A stretch of 64,000 nt of DNA from an uncultured Polaribacter sp. (GTDB taxonomy: Bacteria; Bacteroidota; Bacteroidia; Flavobacteriales; Flavobacteriaceae): NCBI RefSeq assembly GCF_947503875.1, contig NZ_CANNFH010000002.1:516877-580876 (forward strand), in the 5' to 3' direction. Each line of letters opens with the position of its first letter. Position 1 is the stretch's first letter. The position numbers were made by a program, and so were the translations under genes. Below are positions 35,732 to 42,873 of the stretch, piece by piece. The notes below the pieces were generated by a model. It was given only the letters and a program-made list of their open reading frames with translations. It made no database searches and was not told where the DNA came from.

Positions 35732-36226
35732 ATGAGCAAAATATTTTTGATGCTAGCCTTTGTTTTACTGAGTTGTAATTTTGAGAAACCCACAACTTTT
35801 ACTGATTTAGCCCTAAAGGATAGCGTATATACTTTAAACAACCAACAACTTTCTATTGCAGATATGTTGGCCAAATATAAAGGTAAAAAAATAGTAATAG
35901 ATGTTTGGGCTTCTTGGTGCGGAGACTGTGTAAGAGGTTTACCTGCGGTAAGAAATTTACAAAAGCAATACAAAGATGTGGTTTTCTTATTTTTATCTGT
36001 AGACCAAAGTAAAACTTCTTGGAAAAGAGCCGTAAAAAGATTTAATATGCAAGGAGCACATTTTATTTTACCTAAAGGTATGAAGGATGGCGATTTTGTA
36101 GATTTTATAAAGTTAGGTTGGATACCAAGATATATGGTTATAAATGAGCGTGGAAAAATAGCACTTTTTAAAGCCACAAGTGCCTCAGATTCTGACATTG
36201 AAAAAGCCCTGAATACAAGTTTATAA
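35732..36226 (+). CDS. TlpA-like thioredoxin lipoprotein
   Basis: A 164-residue lipoprotein (lipobox LLSC, Cys15) with a thioredoxin-like domain of the TlpA/ResA type. The active site is WASWCGDCVRG (Cys63 and Cys66), and the cis-proline region is WIPRYMVI. It would reduce disulfides or move electrons in the periplasm. It stands alone, transcribed divergently from pyrF. Confidence 0.88.
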   Translation: MSKIFLMLAFVLLSCNFEKPTTFTDLALKDSVYTLNNQQLSIADMLAKYKGKKIVIDVWASWCGDCVRGLPAVRNLQKQYKDVVFLFLSVDQSKTSWKRAVKRFNMQGAHFILPKGMKDGDFVDFIKLGWIPRYMVINERGKIALFKATSASDSDIEKALNTSL

Positions 36227-36338
36227 ATCGTTTTAGTAACTATTTTAATTATCGGCTTATAATTACTTTTCCATTGCTTAAATTTACACCTTATTTTAAT
36301 ATAGAAGAATTGCGTGTTAACGCCTAAAATTTATAATT

Positions 36339-37097
36339 ATGAGAACTAAAATTGTTGCAGGAAACTGGAAATTAAATAACAATAAAAAAGAAAGTAAGCA
36401 GTTAATTAAAGATTTAAAAGAATCTATAAAGAAACTAAAACTTAAAGACACTCGTGTAATTGTTGCCCCAACTTTTGTTAATTTATCTTCTTCTGTTAAA
36501 GAAGCTAAAAAGTCTAAAATAGAGGTAGTTGCACAAAATATGCATCAAGCAAAAAATGGCGCGTTTACAGGTGAAATTTCTGCAGATATGCTAAAAGCTA
36601 TAGGTGTTGAAACTGTAATTTTAGGACACTCTGAAAGAAGAACATATTTTAACGAAACAGACGCAGCATTAGCAGAAAAAGTAGATGCTATTTTAGAGAA
36701 TAAAATGGAAACTATTTTCTGTTTTGGAGAGTTATTAGAAGATAGAAAATCAGAAAACCATTTTAAAGTAGTAGAAAGTCAGTTAAGCAATGCTTTATTT
36801 CACCTAAAAGGAGAAGACTTCAAAAGCATAATTTTAGCTTATGAACCAGTTTGGGCAATTGGTACAGGAGAAACTGCTAGTCCAGAGCAGGCTCAAGAAA
36901 TGCATGCATTTATTAGAAGTATTATAGAGAAAAAGTATACTAAAGAAGTAGCAGAAAAAGTATCTATTTTATATGGTGGTAGTGTAAAACCAGCCAATGC
37001 AGAAGAAATTTTTTCTAAGCCAGATGTAGATGGAGGTTTAATTGGTGGTGCAGCTTTAAAAGTAGCAGACTTTACTGCAATTATTAAAGCAATCTAA
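36339..37097 (+). CDS. tpiA: Triosephosphate isomerase
   Basis: A 252-residue glycolytic enzyme that interconverts dihydroxyacetone phosphate and glyceraldehyde 3-phosphate. All catalytic parts are present: Lys in GNWKLNNN (residues 8-15), His in LGHSERR near 96, Glu in AYEPVWAIGTG near 168, and the phosphate loops LYGGSV and GLIGGAAL. Length is normal. It is followed by a hairpin with a T run. Confidence 0.97.
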   Translation: MRTKIVAGNWKLNNNKKESKQLIKDLKESIKKLKLKDTRVIVAPTFVNLSSSVKEAKKSKIEVVAQNMHQAKNGAFTGEISADMLKAIGVETVILGHSERRTYFNETDAALAEKVDAILENKMETIFCFGELLEDRKSENHFKVVESQLSNALFHLKGEDFKSIILAYEPVWAIGTGETASPEQAQEMHAFIRSIIEKKYTKEVAEKVSILYGGSVKPANAEEIFSKPDVDGGLIGGAALKVADFTAIIKAI

Positions 37098-37130
37098 AAA
37101 TCGTATTTTCTAAAAGAAAACCAATAAATT

Positions 37131-37167
37131 TGCATTAAGATTTTAAAAATCTTAGTGCATTTTTTTT
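37131..37167 (+). terminator. Terminator between tpiA and prmA
   Basis: TGCATTAAGATTTT pairs with AAAATCTTAGTGCA (one mismatch) and is followed by eight T. A promoter-like TAAATTTG at 37125-37132 overlaps its left arm, so the prmA transcript could start just before or inside the hairpin. Confidence 0.75.
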
Positions 37168-37178
37168 ACCACATTTTT

Positions 37179-38015
37179 ATGGACAATATTTATATAGAAT
37201 ATAATTTTACAATTTCACCAAAAGAACCTGCTACGGAAATTTTAATAGCAGAATTAGGCAATGCTGGTTTTGAAAGTTTTGTAGAAACAGAAAACGGAGT
37301 AACAGCCTACATTCAAAAGCAAGAATGGAAAGAAACTATTTTAGACACTATTTTTGTTTTAAATTCTGAAGAATTTTCAATTGCTTATCAGCAAACTGAA
37401 GTTGCACAAACTAATTGGAATGCAGAGTGGGAAAAAAATTTTACGCCTATTCAGGTAGATGATTTGGTAAGCATACGCGCACCATTTCATGAAAACCCCA
37501 ATTTAAAATATGATATAGTAATAGAACCTAAAATGAGTTTTGGTACTGGCCATCATGAAACCACACATATGATGGTGCAACACTTACTGCAATTAGATTT
37601 AAAAAATAAAAAAGTGTTAGACATGGGTTGTGGCACTGGTATTTTGGCAATTTTTGCAGAAATGAAAGGCGCAAAACCTATAGATGCAATAGATATTGAT
37701 AATTGGTGTTACGAAAACTCTTTAGAAAACGTTTCACGTAACAATTGCAAACACATTTCCGTTTATGAAGGAGATTCAGGGTTGTTAGTGGGTAAAAAGT
37801 ATCAGGTAATCATCGCAAACATCAATAGAAATATTTTGTTGATGGATATGAAAATATACACCAACTGTTTAGAAGAAAATGGTGTGCTTTTATTAAGTGG
37901 TTTTTATAAAGAAGACATACCAATTATAGATGCAGAAGTTGCCAAGTATAATTTAAAGTTAGAAACTTTTATACAACGTAACAATTGGGTTGCATTAAAA
38001 TATAATAAATCTTAA
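37179..38015 (+). CDS. prmA: Ribosomal protein L11 methyltransferase
   Basis: A 278-residue SAM-dependent enzyme that methylates ribosomal protein L11. The start at 37179 (MDNIYIEYNF) is chosen over an upstream frame start because the conserved N-terminal domain begins there. The SAM site is VLDMGCGTGILAIFAE near residue 145; the motif IANINRNILL near 210 is the NPPF-like substrate site of the family; PKMSFGTGHHETT is diagnostic of PrmA. It is followed 10 bases later by clpS. Confidence 0.93.
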   Translation: MDNIYIEYNFTISPKEPATEILIAELGNAGFESFVETENGVTAYIQKQEWKETILDTIFVLNSEEFSIAYQQTEVAQTNWNAEWEKNFTPIQVDDLVSIRAPFHENPNLKYDIVIEPKMSFGTGHHETTHMMVQHLLQLDLKNKKVLDMGCGTGILAIFAEMKGAKPIDAIDIDNWCYENSLENVSRNNCKHISVYEGDSGLLVGKKYQVIIANINRNILLMDMKIYTNCLEENGVLLLSGFYKEDIPIIDAEVAKYNLKLETFIQRNNWVALKYNKS

Positions 38016-38025
38016 TTTTGTAAGT

Positions 38026-38301
38026 ATGAGTACAAAAGAAAAAATACAAGAAGATGTAGCGCTTTTAGAGCAAGAAGTGTTTCAGCATGAAATTGTTTTA
38101 CATAATGATGATGTAAACACTTTTGATCACGTAATAGATTCTTTGGTAGCGGTTTGCGATCATAGTTTAGAGCAAGCAGAACAATGTGCAACTTTAGTAC
38201 ATTATAAGGGGAAATGTACCGTAAAATCTGGAGAGTTAAAAGATTTAGAACCTAGATGCTCTAAGTTGTTGCAATTAGGTCTTTCAGCAGAATTGGTATA
38301 A
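38026..38301 (+). CDS. clpS: Clp protease adaptor ClpS
   Basis: A 91-residue N-end rule adaptor that hands proteins with destabilising N-terminal residues to ClpAP-type machines. The conserved VLHNDDVNTFDHVI (residues 24-37 region, IVLHNDDVNTFDHVI) and the HYKGKCTVKSG loop that contacts the chaperone are present. It is probably in one operon with prmA and the small gene that follows 4 bases later. Confidence 0.95.
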   Translation: MSTKEKIQEDVALLEQEVFQHEIVLHNDDVNTFDHVIDSLVAVCDHSLEQAEQCATLVHYKGKCTVKSGELKDLEPRCSKLLQLGLSAELV

Positions 38302-38305
38302 TTGT

Positions 38306-38578
38306 ATGGAAAACGTTTTTAAATATTACGAGTTTTCAGATTTTTTTAAAGACAACTCTCAAACTTTTAATGGGAATTTAATTTCTTTTACAGCATTAAA
38401 TGAAACACATTTCTTAATTTTTGAAGAAAAAAATGCGACCTATAATTTATATGTTACCAGATATACTCAAAAAAACGAGATAGGAGTAAAACCACCAGTA
38501 ATAGTTGAACTATTAGTAGAGAATTACGATAAGAGTATTCCCGAACATCGTATAATAATGAAGCAATATCTTCATTAA
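38306..38578 (+). CDS. Small protein of unknown function
   Basis: A 90-residue soluble protein with mixed strand and helix character (FDFFKDN... NETHFLIFEEKNATYNLYVTRY). No signal peptide, membrane segment or motif is recognised. The 4-base gap to clpS makes it a real operon member rather than a chance frame. Confidence 0.6.
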   Translation: MENVFKYYEFSDFFKDNSQTFNGNLISFTALNETHFLIFEEKNATYNLYVTRYTQKNEIGVKPPVIVELLVENYDKSIPEHRIIMKQYLH

Positions 38579-38674
38579 ATTGCACTTCAGCGAAAATAAA
38601 ATACTACATTCCAAATATTTTTTTTATTTGTAGTGACCTTAGAAATAAAAAAGGGTCTTATTAGTAGAAGGAAA

Positions 38675-38869
38675 ATGAAGATTGCAAAGTTGGCAGTGGT
38701 AATTTTAATAATAATAGTATTTCCGTTATTAGGTTTTGCACAAGGGCCACCACCTCCTGTGCCTCCACCACCACCACCAGGTTTGCCAATAGATAATTTT
38801 GCTTTTGTAATAGCAATTGCAGCAATTATTTACGGATCATTAAAAATAGTTAAAGGTAGTAGTAGTTAG
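38675..38869 (+). CDS. Small secreted proline-rich membrane-anchored protein
   Basis: A 64-residue protein: signal peptide (LAVVILIIIVFPLLGFAQ), then GPPPPVPPPPPPGLPID, then a transmembrane segment (NFAFVIAIAAIIYGSLKIV) and a short Lys/Ser tail. The P-I-D motif followed by a helix and basic tail resembles the 'PID-CTERM' sorting signal named in Bacteroidota databases. The start at 38675 is chosen to open the signal. It is followed by a strong terminator. Confidence 0.75.
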   Translation: MKIAKLAVVILIIIVFPLLGFAQGPPPPVPPPPPPGLPIDNFAFVIAIAAIIYGSLKIVKGSSS

Positions 38870-38898
38870 TATTTTTATATACTAAGTTTGGTTAGACG

Positions 38899-38928
38899 AA
38901 AACCCCAGGTGTAATGCCTGGGGTTTTT
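38899..38928 (+). terminator. Intrinsic terminator
   Basis: AAAACCCCAGG and CCTGGGGTTTTT form an 11-base stem with a 7-base loop, 30 bases after the small secreted protein. Confidence 0.92.
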
Positions 38929-39014
38929 AAATTGAGAGTGTTTTGTTACTTTTTAAATTAACGCATAACAACAAGTTTGATTTTTCTGGTAAGAAGACTT
39001 TTTTAGAATTTTCT

Positions 39015-39095
39015 CTACAATTCCATTTTTTCATCAAAACTATATAACTCGCAAACTAAGGCATCTATTACTGCATCTGTTTGGTTTGTTTTTTA
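39015..39095 (-). pseudogene. Possible 3' remnant of a restriction-modification enzyme
   Basis: The minus strand reads KTNQTDAVIDALVCELYSFDEKMEL then stop at 39015. It resembles the C-terminal DxxVDxLVYxLYxL motif of Type IIG / Eco57I-like DNA methyltransferase-endonucleases. No other part of such a gene is nearby, so it would be only the last 25 codons. The similarity is short and rests on memory of the motif. Confidence 0.35.
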
Positions 39096-39210
39096 TTGAA
39101 AACCTTATGCTTATTAATGGTATTGTTTAATAAACTCATTTTTTTTTAAAGATGAAGATGGTATTAATCTCGTTCAGTTATTTCTTTAAAAAGAGAAAAG
39201 TGTGAATAAA

Positions 39211-39252
39211 AAAAACCAGTCTTTACAAAAACGTTGTAAAGTACTGGTTTTA
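39211..39252 (-). terminator. Terminator after tRNA-Arg
   Basis: AAAACCAGT-CTTTACAA pairs with TTGTAAAG-ACTGGTTTT (one bulged base) around a short loop. It lies 4 bases after the tRNA 3' end on the tRNA strand. Confidence 0.88.
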
Positions 39253-39255
39253 AAG

Positions 39256-39329
39256 TGACCATGCTAGGATTCAAACCTAGAACCTCTTGAGCCGTAATCA
39301 AGTGCGCTATTCAGTTGCGCCACATGGCC
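39256..39329 (-). tRNA. tRNA-Arg (anticodon ACG)
   Basis: A 74-base tRNA on the minus strand. The acceptor stem is GGCCATG with CATGGTC (one G-T pair) and discriminator A; the CCA end is not encoded. The anticodon arm is CTTGA-TTACGGC-TCAAG with anticodon ACG, which after conversion to inosine reads CGU, CGC and CGA. The T arm is CTAGG-TTTGAAT-CCTAG. Confidence 0.93.
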
Positions 39330-39387
39330 TTTAAGCGGGTGCAAATATAAACGCATTTTTTTAAAATAGAAAATCTATTGTACTTTT

Positions 39388-39618
39388 TTATGAATTAATT
39401 TCAGCTTTATAAGCATCTACAATAGGTTGTGCTTTTTCAATGTCTATATTCAGAATAAGTAGTTCCTTATCATTTCTTGATGGAACAAATCCAGAAAGTC
39501 TTGCCATTTCTGTGTGGTTTTTTATAACGTAATCAATGTTGTTGTCATCTAATCTGTTTTGTAAGCCTCTTACAATAATAGACGAACCCGAAAAAATGGT
39601 AATATGTTCTTTGGTCAT
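39388..39618 (-). CDS. DUF2007-type small protein
   Basis: A 76-residue protein with IFSGSSIIVRGLQNRLDDNNIDYVIKN, matching the DUF2007 'putative signal transducing protein' fold (ferredoxin-like). NKELLILNIDIEKAQPIVDAY completes the domain. It follows the 50-residue gene by 13 bases and shares a repeated leader, ACTAAAACAAATACTAT, with the 21-codon frame at 39858. Confidence 0.75.
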   Translation of the reverse strand: MTKEHITIFSGSSIIVRGLQNRLDDNNIDYVIKNHTEMARLSGFVPSRNDKELLILNIDIEKAQPIVDAYKAEINS

Positions 39619-39631
39619 AATAGTATTTGTT

Positions 39632-39784
39632 TTAGTTTAATGAATTTTTTGTAACAAAAGCACGCCAGCCAATTATAGCTAATTGTAATTTGTTGGCTTT
39701 GGCAATATCCAACCCTTTTTTTGTAAAAGAAGGCAATATTACTTTATTTACTTTTGCGATTGCTTTAAAAAAACGTTTTTTCAT
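39632..39784 (-). CDS. Small basic protein, unknown function
   Basis: A 50-residue protein starting MKKRFFKAIAKVNKVILPSF and ending GWRAFVTKNSLN, rich in Lys. I recall short flavobacterial proteins of this type being misnamed as SsrA-binding; the true role is unknown. The frame is open upstream for 28 more codons, but the conserved start is 39784. Confidence 0.65.
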   Translation of the reverse strand: MKKRFFKAIAKVNKVILPSFTKKGLDIAKANKLQLAIIGWRAFVTKNSLN

Positions 39785-39857
39785 TAATTCTGATTCTATC
39801 TCAAATTTAATAAAAATATTCAACTCTTTTAAAGTTTGCTGTGTTATAATAAAAAGG

Positions 39858-39923
39858 CTAGAAAACAATAGTAAAAATAAGGTCTGTAAGATCTTTAGCA
39901 GTAGTAATAATAATTGTTATCAT
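39858..39923 (-). CDS. Possible 21-residue leader peptide
   Basis: ATG at 39923 opens MITIIITTAKDLTDLIFTIVF and stops at 39858. Its leader (AACTAAAAACAAATACTATG) nearly repeats the leader of the DUF2007 gene, which is the only reason to suspect it is translated. Confidence 0.3.
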   Translation of the reverse strand: MITIIITTAKDLTDLIFTIVF

Positions 39924-40285
39924 AGTATTTGTTTTTAGTTCGTAAAAATTAGTTAAATAGGGTAATTTCGAAATTGTTTTCTCAATATAGAACTATTAGA
40001 TTCTGCTTACCAAACAAATTGTAATATTATTATAACTTTAATTTTATTATTATAACTAAAATAACAAATAAAGTTATAATATATTATTAATGACCCTTCA
40101 ATTAAGTATCATTATGAAATGAGAATAACCTAAATTGTAAAAATTGTAAAGTAAGTAAAGGGAATTTTTTGATGGAATTTTTTTTATAAAGGAAAAACGG
40201 TGACAAAAATGATGAAATTTGGTGTTTTTACTTTTTGTTATTTTCTTAAAGTGATAAAACTGTATCTTCGCAAAAAAGATTTATT
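39924..40285. other. Intergenic region upstream of the antiporter
   Basis: About 360 AT-rich bases between divergent transcription units. I see no gene or repeat. TATCTTCG at 40262-40269, 16 bases before the antiporter start, may be a variant -7 box. Confidence 0.4.
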
Positions 40286-41236
40286 ATGGATGTTTTTTAT
40301 GTAATAGTTGGTTTTTTTCTATTGGTTTTAGGTGGCGAATTTTTAGTGAAGTCTTCTATTGGACTATCCTTTAAATTAAATTTATCTAAAATGGTAATTG
40401 GCATGACAGTAGTTTCTTTTGCGACTTCTGCTCCAGAATTGTTAGTTAGTTTACAAGCGGCTTTAGATGGTTCTCCTGCCATTGCAATAAATAATGTAAT
40501 TGGGTCTAATATTGCCAATATAGGCTTGGTTTTGGGCATTACTGCATTAATAGGTCCTATTGCAGTAGATAAAAGTTTTTATAAGTTAAATTGGCCTGCA
40601 ATGCTATTGTTTTCTTTAGTGTTGTATTATTTTTTGGTGAACGATAATTTGTTAACCGTATTAGAAGGGGTTTTTCTTTTATTGGCATTAGGAGCATTTT
40701 TGTTTATTTTAATAAGAAATGCGAAAGGTGAAGCAGTGGAGGTAGAAGAGGTAGATGATGCTTTAGAAAAAGTGAGCTATACAAAAATATTTATTTGGCT
40801 GCTTATTGGCGGAGTTGGGTTATTCTTTGGTTCAGAATTGTTGGTTTACGGTGCAAAAAGTATTGCTAAGAATATGGGCGTTAGTGAAGGTGTAATTTCT
40901 ATTACAATGATTGCTATTGGCACAAGTGTGCCAGAGTTAGCAGCCTCTTTAATAGCTATTGTAAAAGGAGAAAAAGCAATTTCTTTAGGTAATTTAATAG
41001 GGTCTAATATTTTTAATATTGCCTCTGTTTTAGGGTTTACTTCTTTAATAAAAGAAATTCCTGTTACAGAACCTCAAATTTTATCTAGAGATATCTTTTG
41101 GATGTTGGCCTTTGCTATCGTATTGTTGCCATTGGTATTGCTGCCTAAAAAGAATGTGTTAGGCAGATTTAAAGGAGCCATTTTGTTTATCTCTTATGCA
41201 CTATTCATCTATTTGGTTTTTAAAACTACCGCATAA
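40286..41236 (+). CDS. Calcium/sodium antiporter (CaCA family)
   Basis: A 316-residue inner-membrane exchanger of the YrbG type with ten hydrophobic helices in two inverted halves. The alpha repeats carry the ion-binding signatures GMTVVSFATSAPELLVS (residues about 39-55) and TMIAIGTSVPELAASL (about 208-223), each with the key Glu after Pro; NVIGSNIANIGLVLG and NLIGSNIFNIASVLG follow in each half. A small acidic cytoplasmic loop (EAVEVEEVDDALE) separates the halves. Its last codons were copied along with the downstream unit (see 41747). Confidence 0.93.
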   Translation: MDVFYVIVGFFLLVLGGEFLVKSSIGLSFKLNLSKMVIGMTVVSFATSAPELLVSLQAALDGSPAIAINNVIGSNIANIGLVLGITALIGPIAVDKSFYKLNWPAMLLFSLVLYYFLVNDNLLTVLEGVFLLLALGAFLFILIRNAKGEAVEVEEVDDALEKVSYTKIFIWLLIGGVGLFFGSELLVYGAKSIAKNMGVSEGVISITMIAIGTSVPELAASLIAIVKGEKAISLGNLIGSNIFNIASVLGFTSLIKEIPVTEPQILSRDIFWMLAFAIVLLPLVLLPKKNVLGRFKGAILFISYALFIYLVFKTTA

Positions 41237-41237
41237 A

Positions 41238-41270
41238 AAAAGCTTCCTAAATTTCTTTAGAAAGCCTTTA
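41238..41270. terminator. Bidirectional hairpin, unit 1
   Basis: AAGCTTCCTAAA-TTTC-TTTAGAAAGCCTT, an imperfect stem between the antiporter (plus) and small protein 1 (minus). The perfect form recurs at 41763-41794. Confidence 0.75.
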
Positions 41271-41287
41271 ATATTTTATCAATTAAA

Positions 41288-41587
41288 CTAGTTCTTTTTC
41301 CAAGGTTTGTAGTTTTTGAAAGCTGGACCTTGTAGTTTGTTTTTATTTGATTTGGTAATTTTTAGAATTGCATAGTCTTTGTCTTTGGCTTTCCAGACTT
41401 TACTGTTTTTGAATTTTGGGCCCTTAAGAGTTACTTTTTGTGTGCTTGTAAAAATAATACTTGGCTTCGTTTTGTTTTGCCAAGGCTTATAGTTTTTATG
41501 TGCAGGGCCTTTTAGTGTATTTTTTTTCTGAGAGTAAGCAACAGATGCTACAAAAACCAATGTTACTATTAATATATATCTTTTCAT
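41288..41587 (-). CDS. Small secreted KGPxxKNYKPWK-repeat protein 1
   Basis: A 99-residue exported protein (signal LIVTLVFVASVAYSQ) made almost wholly of three motif copies: LKGPAHKNYKPW, LKGPKFKNSKVW and LQGPAFKNYKPW, separated by about 20 Lys-rich residues. It is strongly basic. I do not recognise the family. It is a tandem paralogue of the protein at 41814-42125 and shares its upstream boxes. Confidence 0.7.
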   Translation of the reverse strand: MKRYILIVTLVFVASVAYSQKKNTLKGPAHKNYKPWQNKTKPSIIFTSTQKVTLKGPKFKNSKVWKAKDKDYAILKITKSNKNKLQGPAFKNYKPWKKN

Positions 41588-41683
41588 AATACTTTAATGT
41601 GATAGGCTAGATTCTTTTCTAAACTGGTGCAAATGTAAATAAGTATTTAGGTTTTTATAGCTATGAGAATATTGGTATTTTGT

Positions 41684-41701
41684 GTATGTATTTATACGGA
41701 T
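41684..41701 (-). promoter_or_regulatory. Operator-like box, unit 1
   Basis: On the minus strand ATCCGTATAAATACATAC, about 97 bases before the start of small protein 1, followed by the shared ATACCAATATTCT. The left half matches the palindrome of unit 2; the right half has diverged. Confidence 0.5.
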
Positions 41702-41762
41702 GATTTTTTGATTAATTGTGAGGTATTGTTTAGCTCTGTTTTTTTTTAATATTACCGCATAA

Positions 41763-41794
41763 AAAAGCTTTCTAAATTTCTTTAGAAAGCTTTT
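41763..41794. terminator. Bidirectional hairpin, unit 2
   Basis: AAAAGCTTTCTAAA-TTTC-TTTAGAAAGCTTTT, a perfect 14-base stem, after small protein 2. Just before it, ATTACCGCATAA repeats the last codons of the antiporter gene (ACTACCGCATAA). Confidence 0.9.
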
Positions 41795-41813
41795 AAAAAA
41801 TTATATGTTGTAA

Positions 41814-42125
41814 TTATTTAGTAATTGAAGCTCTTTTCCAAGGCTTGTAGTTTTTTAACTCAAAAGCTTTCAATTCCACTCTTGGGCACTCTTCTACATT
41901 TAAGGCTACTAAATGGTTATCTTTTAAATCCCAAATTTTAGCGTTTTTAAATTCTGGACCTTGTTCTAGCACCTTTTTGTTGATAGAAAATAAAGTTACT
42001 GCTTTCGCTTTATTTTTCCAAGGCTTGTAATTCTTATGAGCTGGCCCTTTTAAGCTGTTTCTTTTTTGAGAATACGTTGCAGTTACTATAAATGCGAATG
42101 CAAATAACACGATATATTTTTTCAT
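41814..42125 (-). CDS. Small secreted KGPxxKNYKPWK-repeat protein 2
   Basis: A 103-residue paralogue of the previous protein (signal VLFAFAFIVTATYSQ). The first motif copy is almost identical (LKGPAHKNYKPWKNK); the second (EQGPEFKNAKIW) and third (LKAFELKNYKPWK) have diverged. It lies between paralogue 1 and the response regulator gene, all on the same strand, and carries a perfect palindrome about 96 bases upstream. Confidence 0.7.
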   Translation of the reverse strand: MKKYIVLFAFAFIVTATYSQKRNSLKGPAHKNYKPWKNKAKAVTLFSINKKVLEQGPEFKNAKIWDLKDNHLVALNVEECPRVELKAFELKNYKPWKRASITK

Positions 42126-42220
42126 AATAATAATTTTAGATATACTAGATTTATTTCTAATACACCATAAAAGTACGATATTAACTAGGTTTTTGCACTC
42201 TAAGAATATTGGTATTCTGT

Positions 42221-42238
42221 ATCCGTATTTATACGGAT
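42221..42238. promoter_or_regulatory. Palindromic operator-like box, unit 2
   Basis: ATCCGTAT-TT-ATACGGAT is a perfect inverted repeat 96 bases before small protein 2 and 7 bases after the response regulator stop. NarL/LuxR-type regulators bind inverted heptamers, so the neighbouring regulator is the obvious candidate binder (inference). Confidence 0.55.
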
Positions 42239-42245
42239 AACTAAT

Positions 42246-42872
42246 TTAAATTAATTTTTGTTCTGTTGCTTTTTTAATGAGTTGTGCAGTATTTTTTACT
42301 TCTAATTTTTTTAAAATATTAGCCCTATGAGTTTCTGTAGTTCTAGTACTTACAAATAATTGAGCAGCTATTTCTTTTGTAGTAAACCCTTTGCTAAGTA
42401 ATAGTAATACTTCTGTTTCTTTTTTAGAAAGCAAATTTTTACTGGTACTATCTATGGCCATAAAGTCTATCATTTTTTCTGCAATAGCTTGTGTAAAATA
42501 CTTTTTACCTTGTGCTACAATTTTAATAGCTTTTATAAGTTCTTCTTCATCTGCATTTTTTAAAAGATAACCAAAAGCCCCATTTTTAGCACATTTGGCA
42601 ATATAATTACCATCATCAAACATAGAAATTACAATAGGTTTTACAGTGCTTTTGGTTTTATTTAGCTTTCTAAGTACTTCAAAACCATCTGTATTTGGCA
42701 TGTTAATATCTAATAAAACGATGTCAAAATCTTGTGTTTCAGTAACAAAGTCTAAAAACAAATCTCCATCTTCAAAAGTTGCAATTACATTAAAATCTTC
42801 TTGTTTTTTAAGCAATTCTGCTAAACCCATTCTAAAGAGTTTGTGGTCGTCTGTAACAACAATTTTAATCAT
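42246..42872 (-). CDS. NarL/FixJ-type response regulator
   Basis: A 208-residue two-component regulator. The receiver domain (1-120) has the acidic pair VTDDHKL, the phosphorylated Asp in VLLDINMPNTDG near residue 56, and the late Lys in GYLLKNADEEE. The LuxR-type helix-turn-helix (about 142-205) contains LLSKKETEVLLLLSKGFTTKEIA and the recognition helix VSTRTTETHR. Its ATG lies one base after the kinase stop, so the pair is translationally coupled. Confidence 0.95.
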   Translation of the reverse strand: MIKIVVTDDHKLFRMGLAELLKKQEDFNVIATFEDGDLFLDFVTETQDFDIVLLDINMPNTDGFEVLRKLNKTKSTVKPIVISMFDDGNYIAKCAKNGAFGYLLKNADEEELIKAIKIVAQGKKYFTQAIAEKMIDFMAIDSTSKNLLSKKETEVLLLLSKGFTTKEIAAQLFVSTRTTETHRANILKKLEVKNTAQLIKKATEQKLI

Positions 42873-42873
42873 T

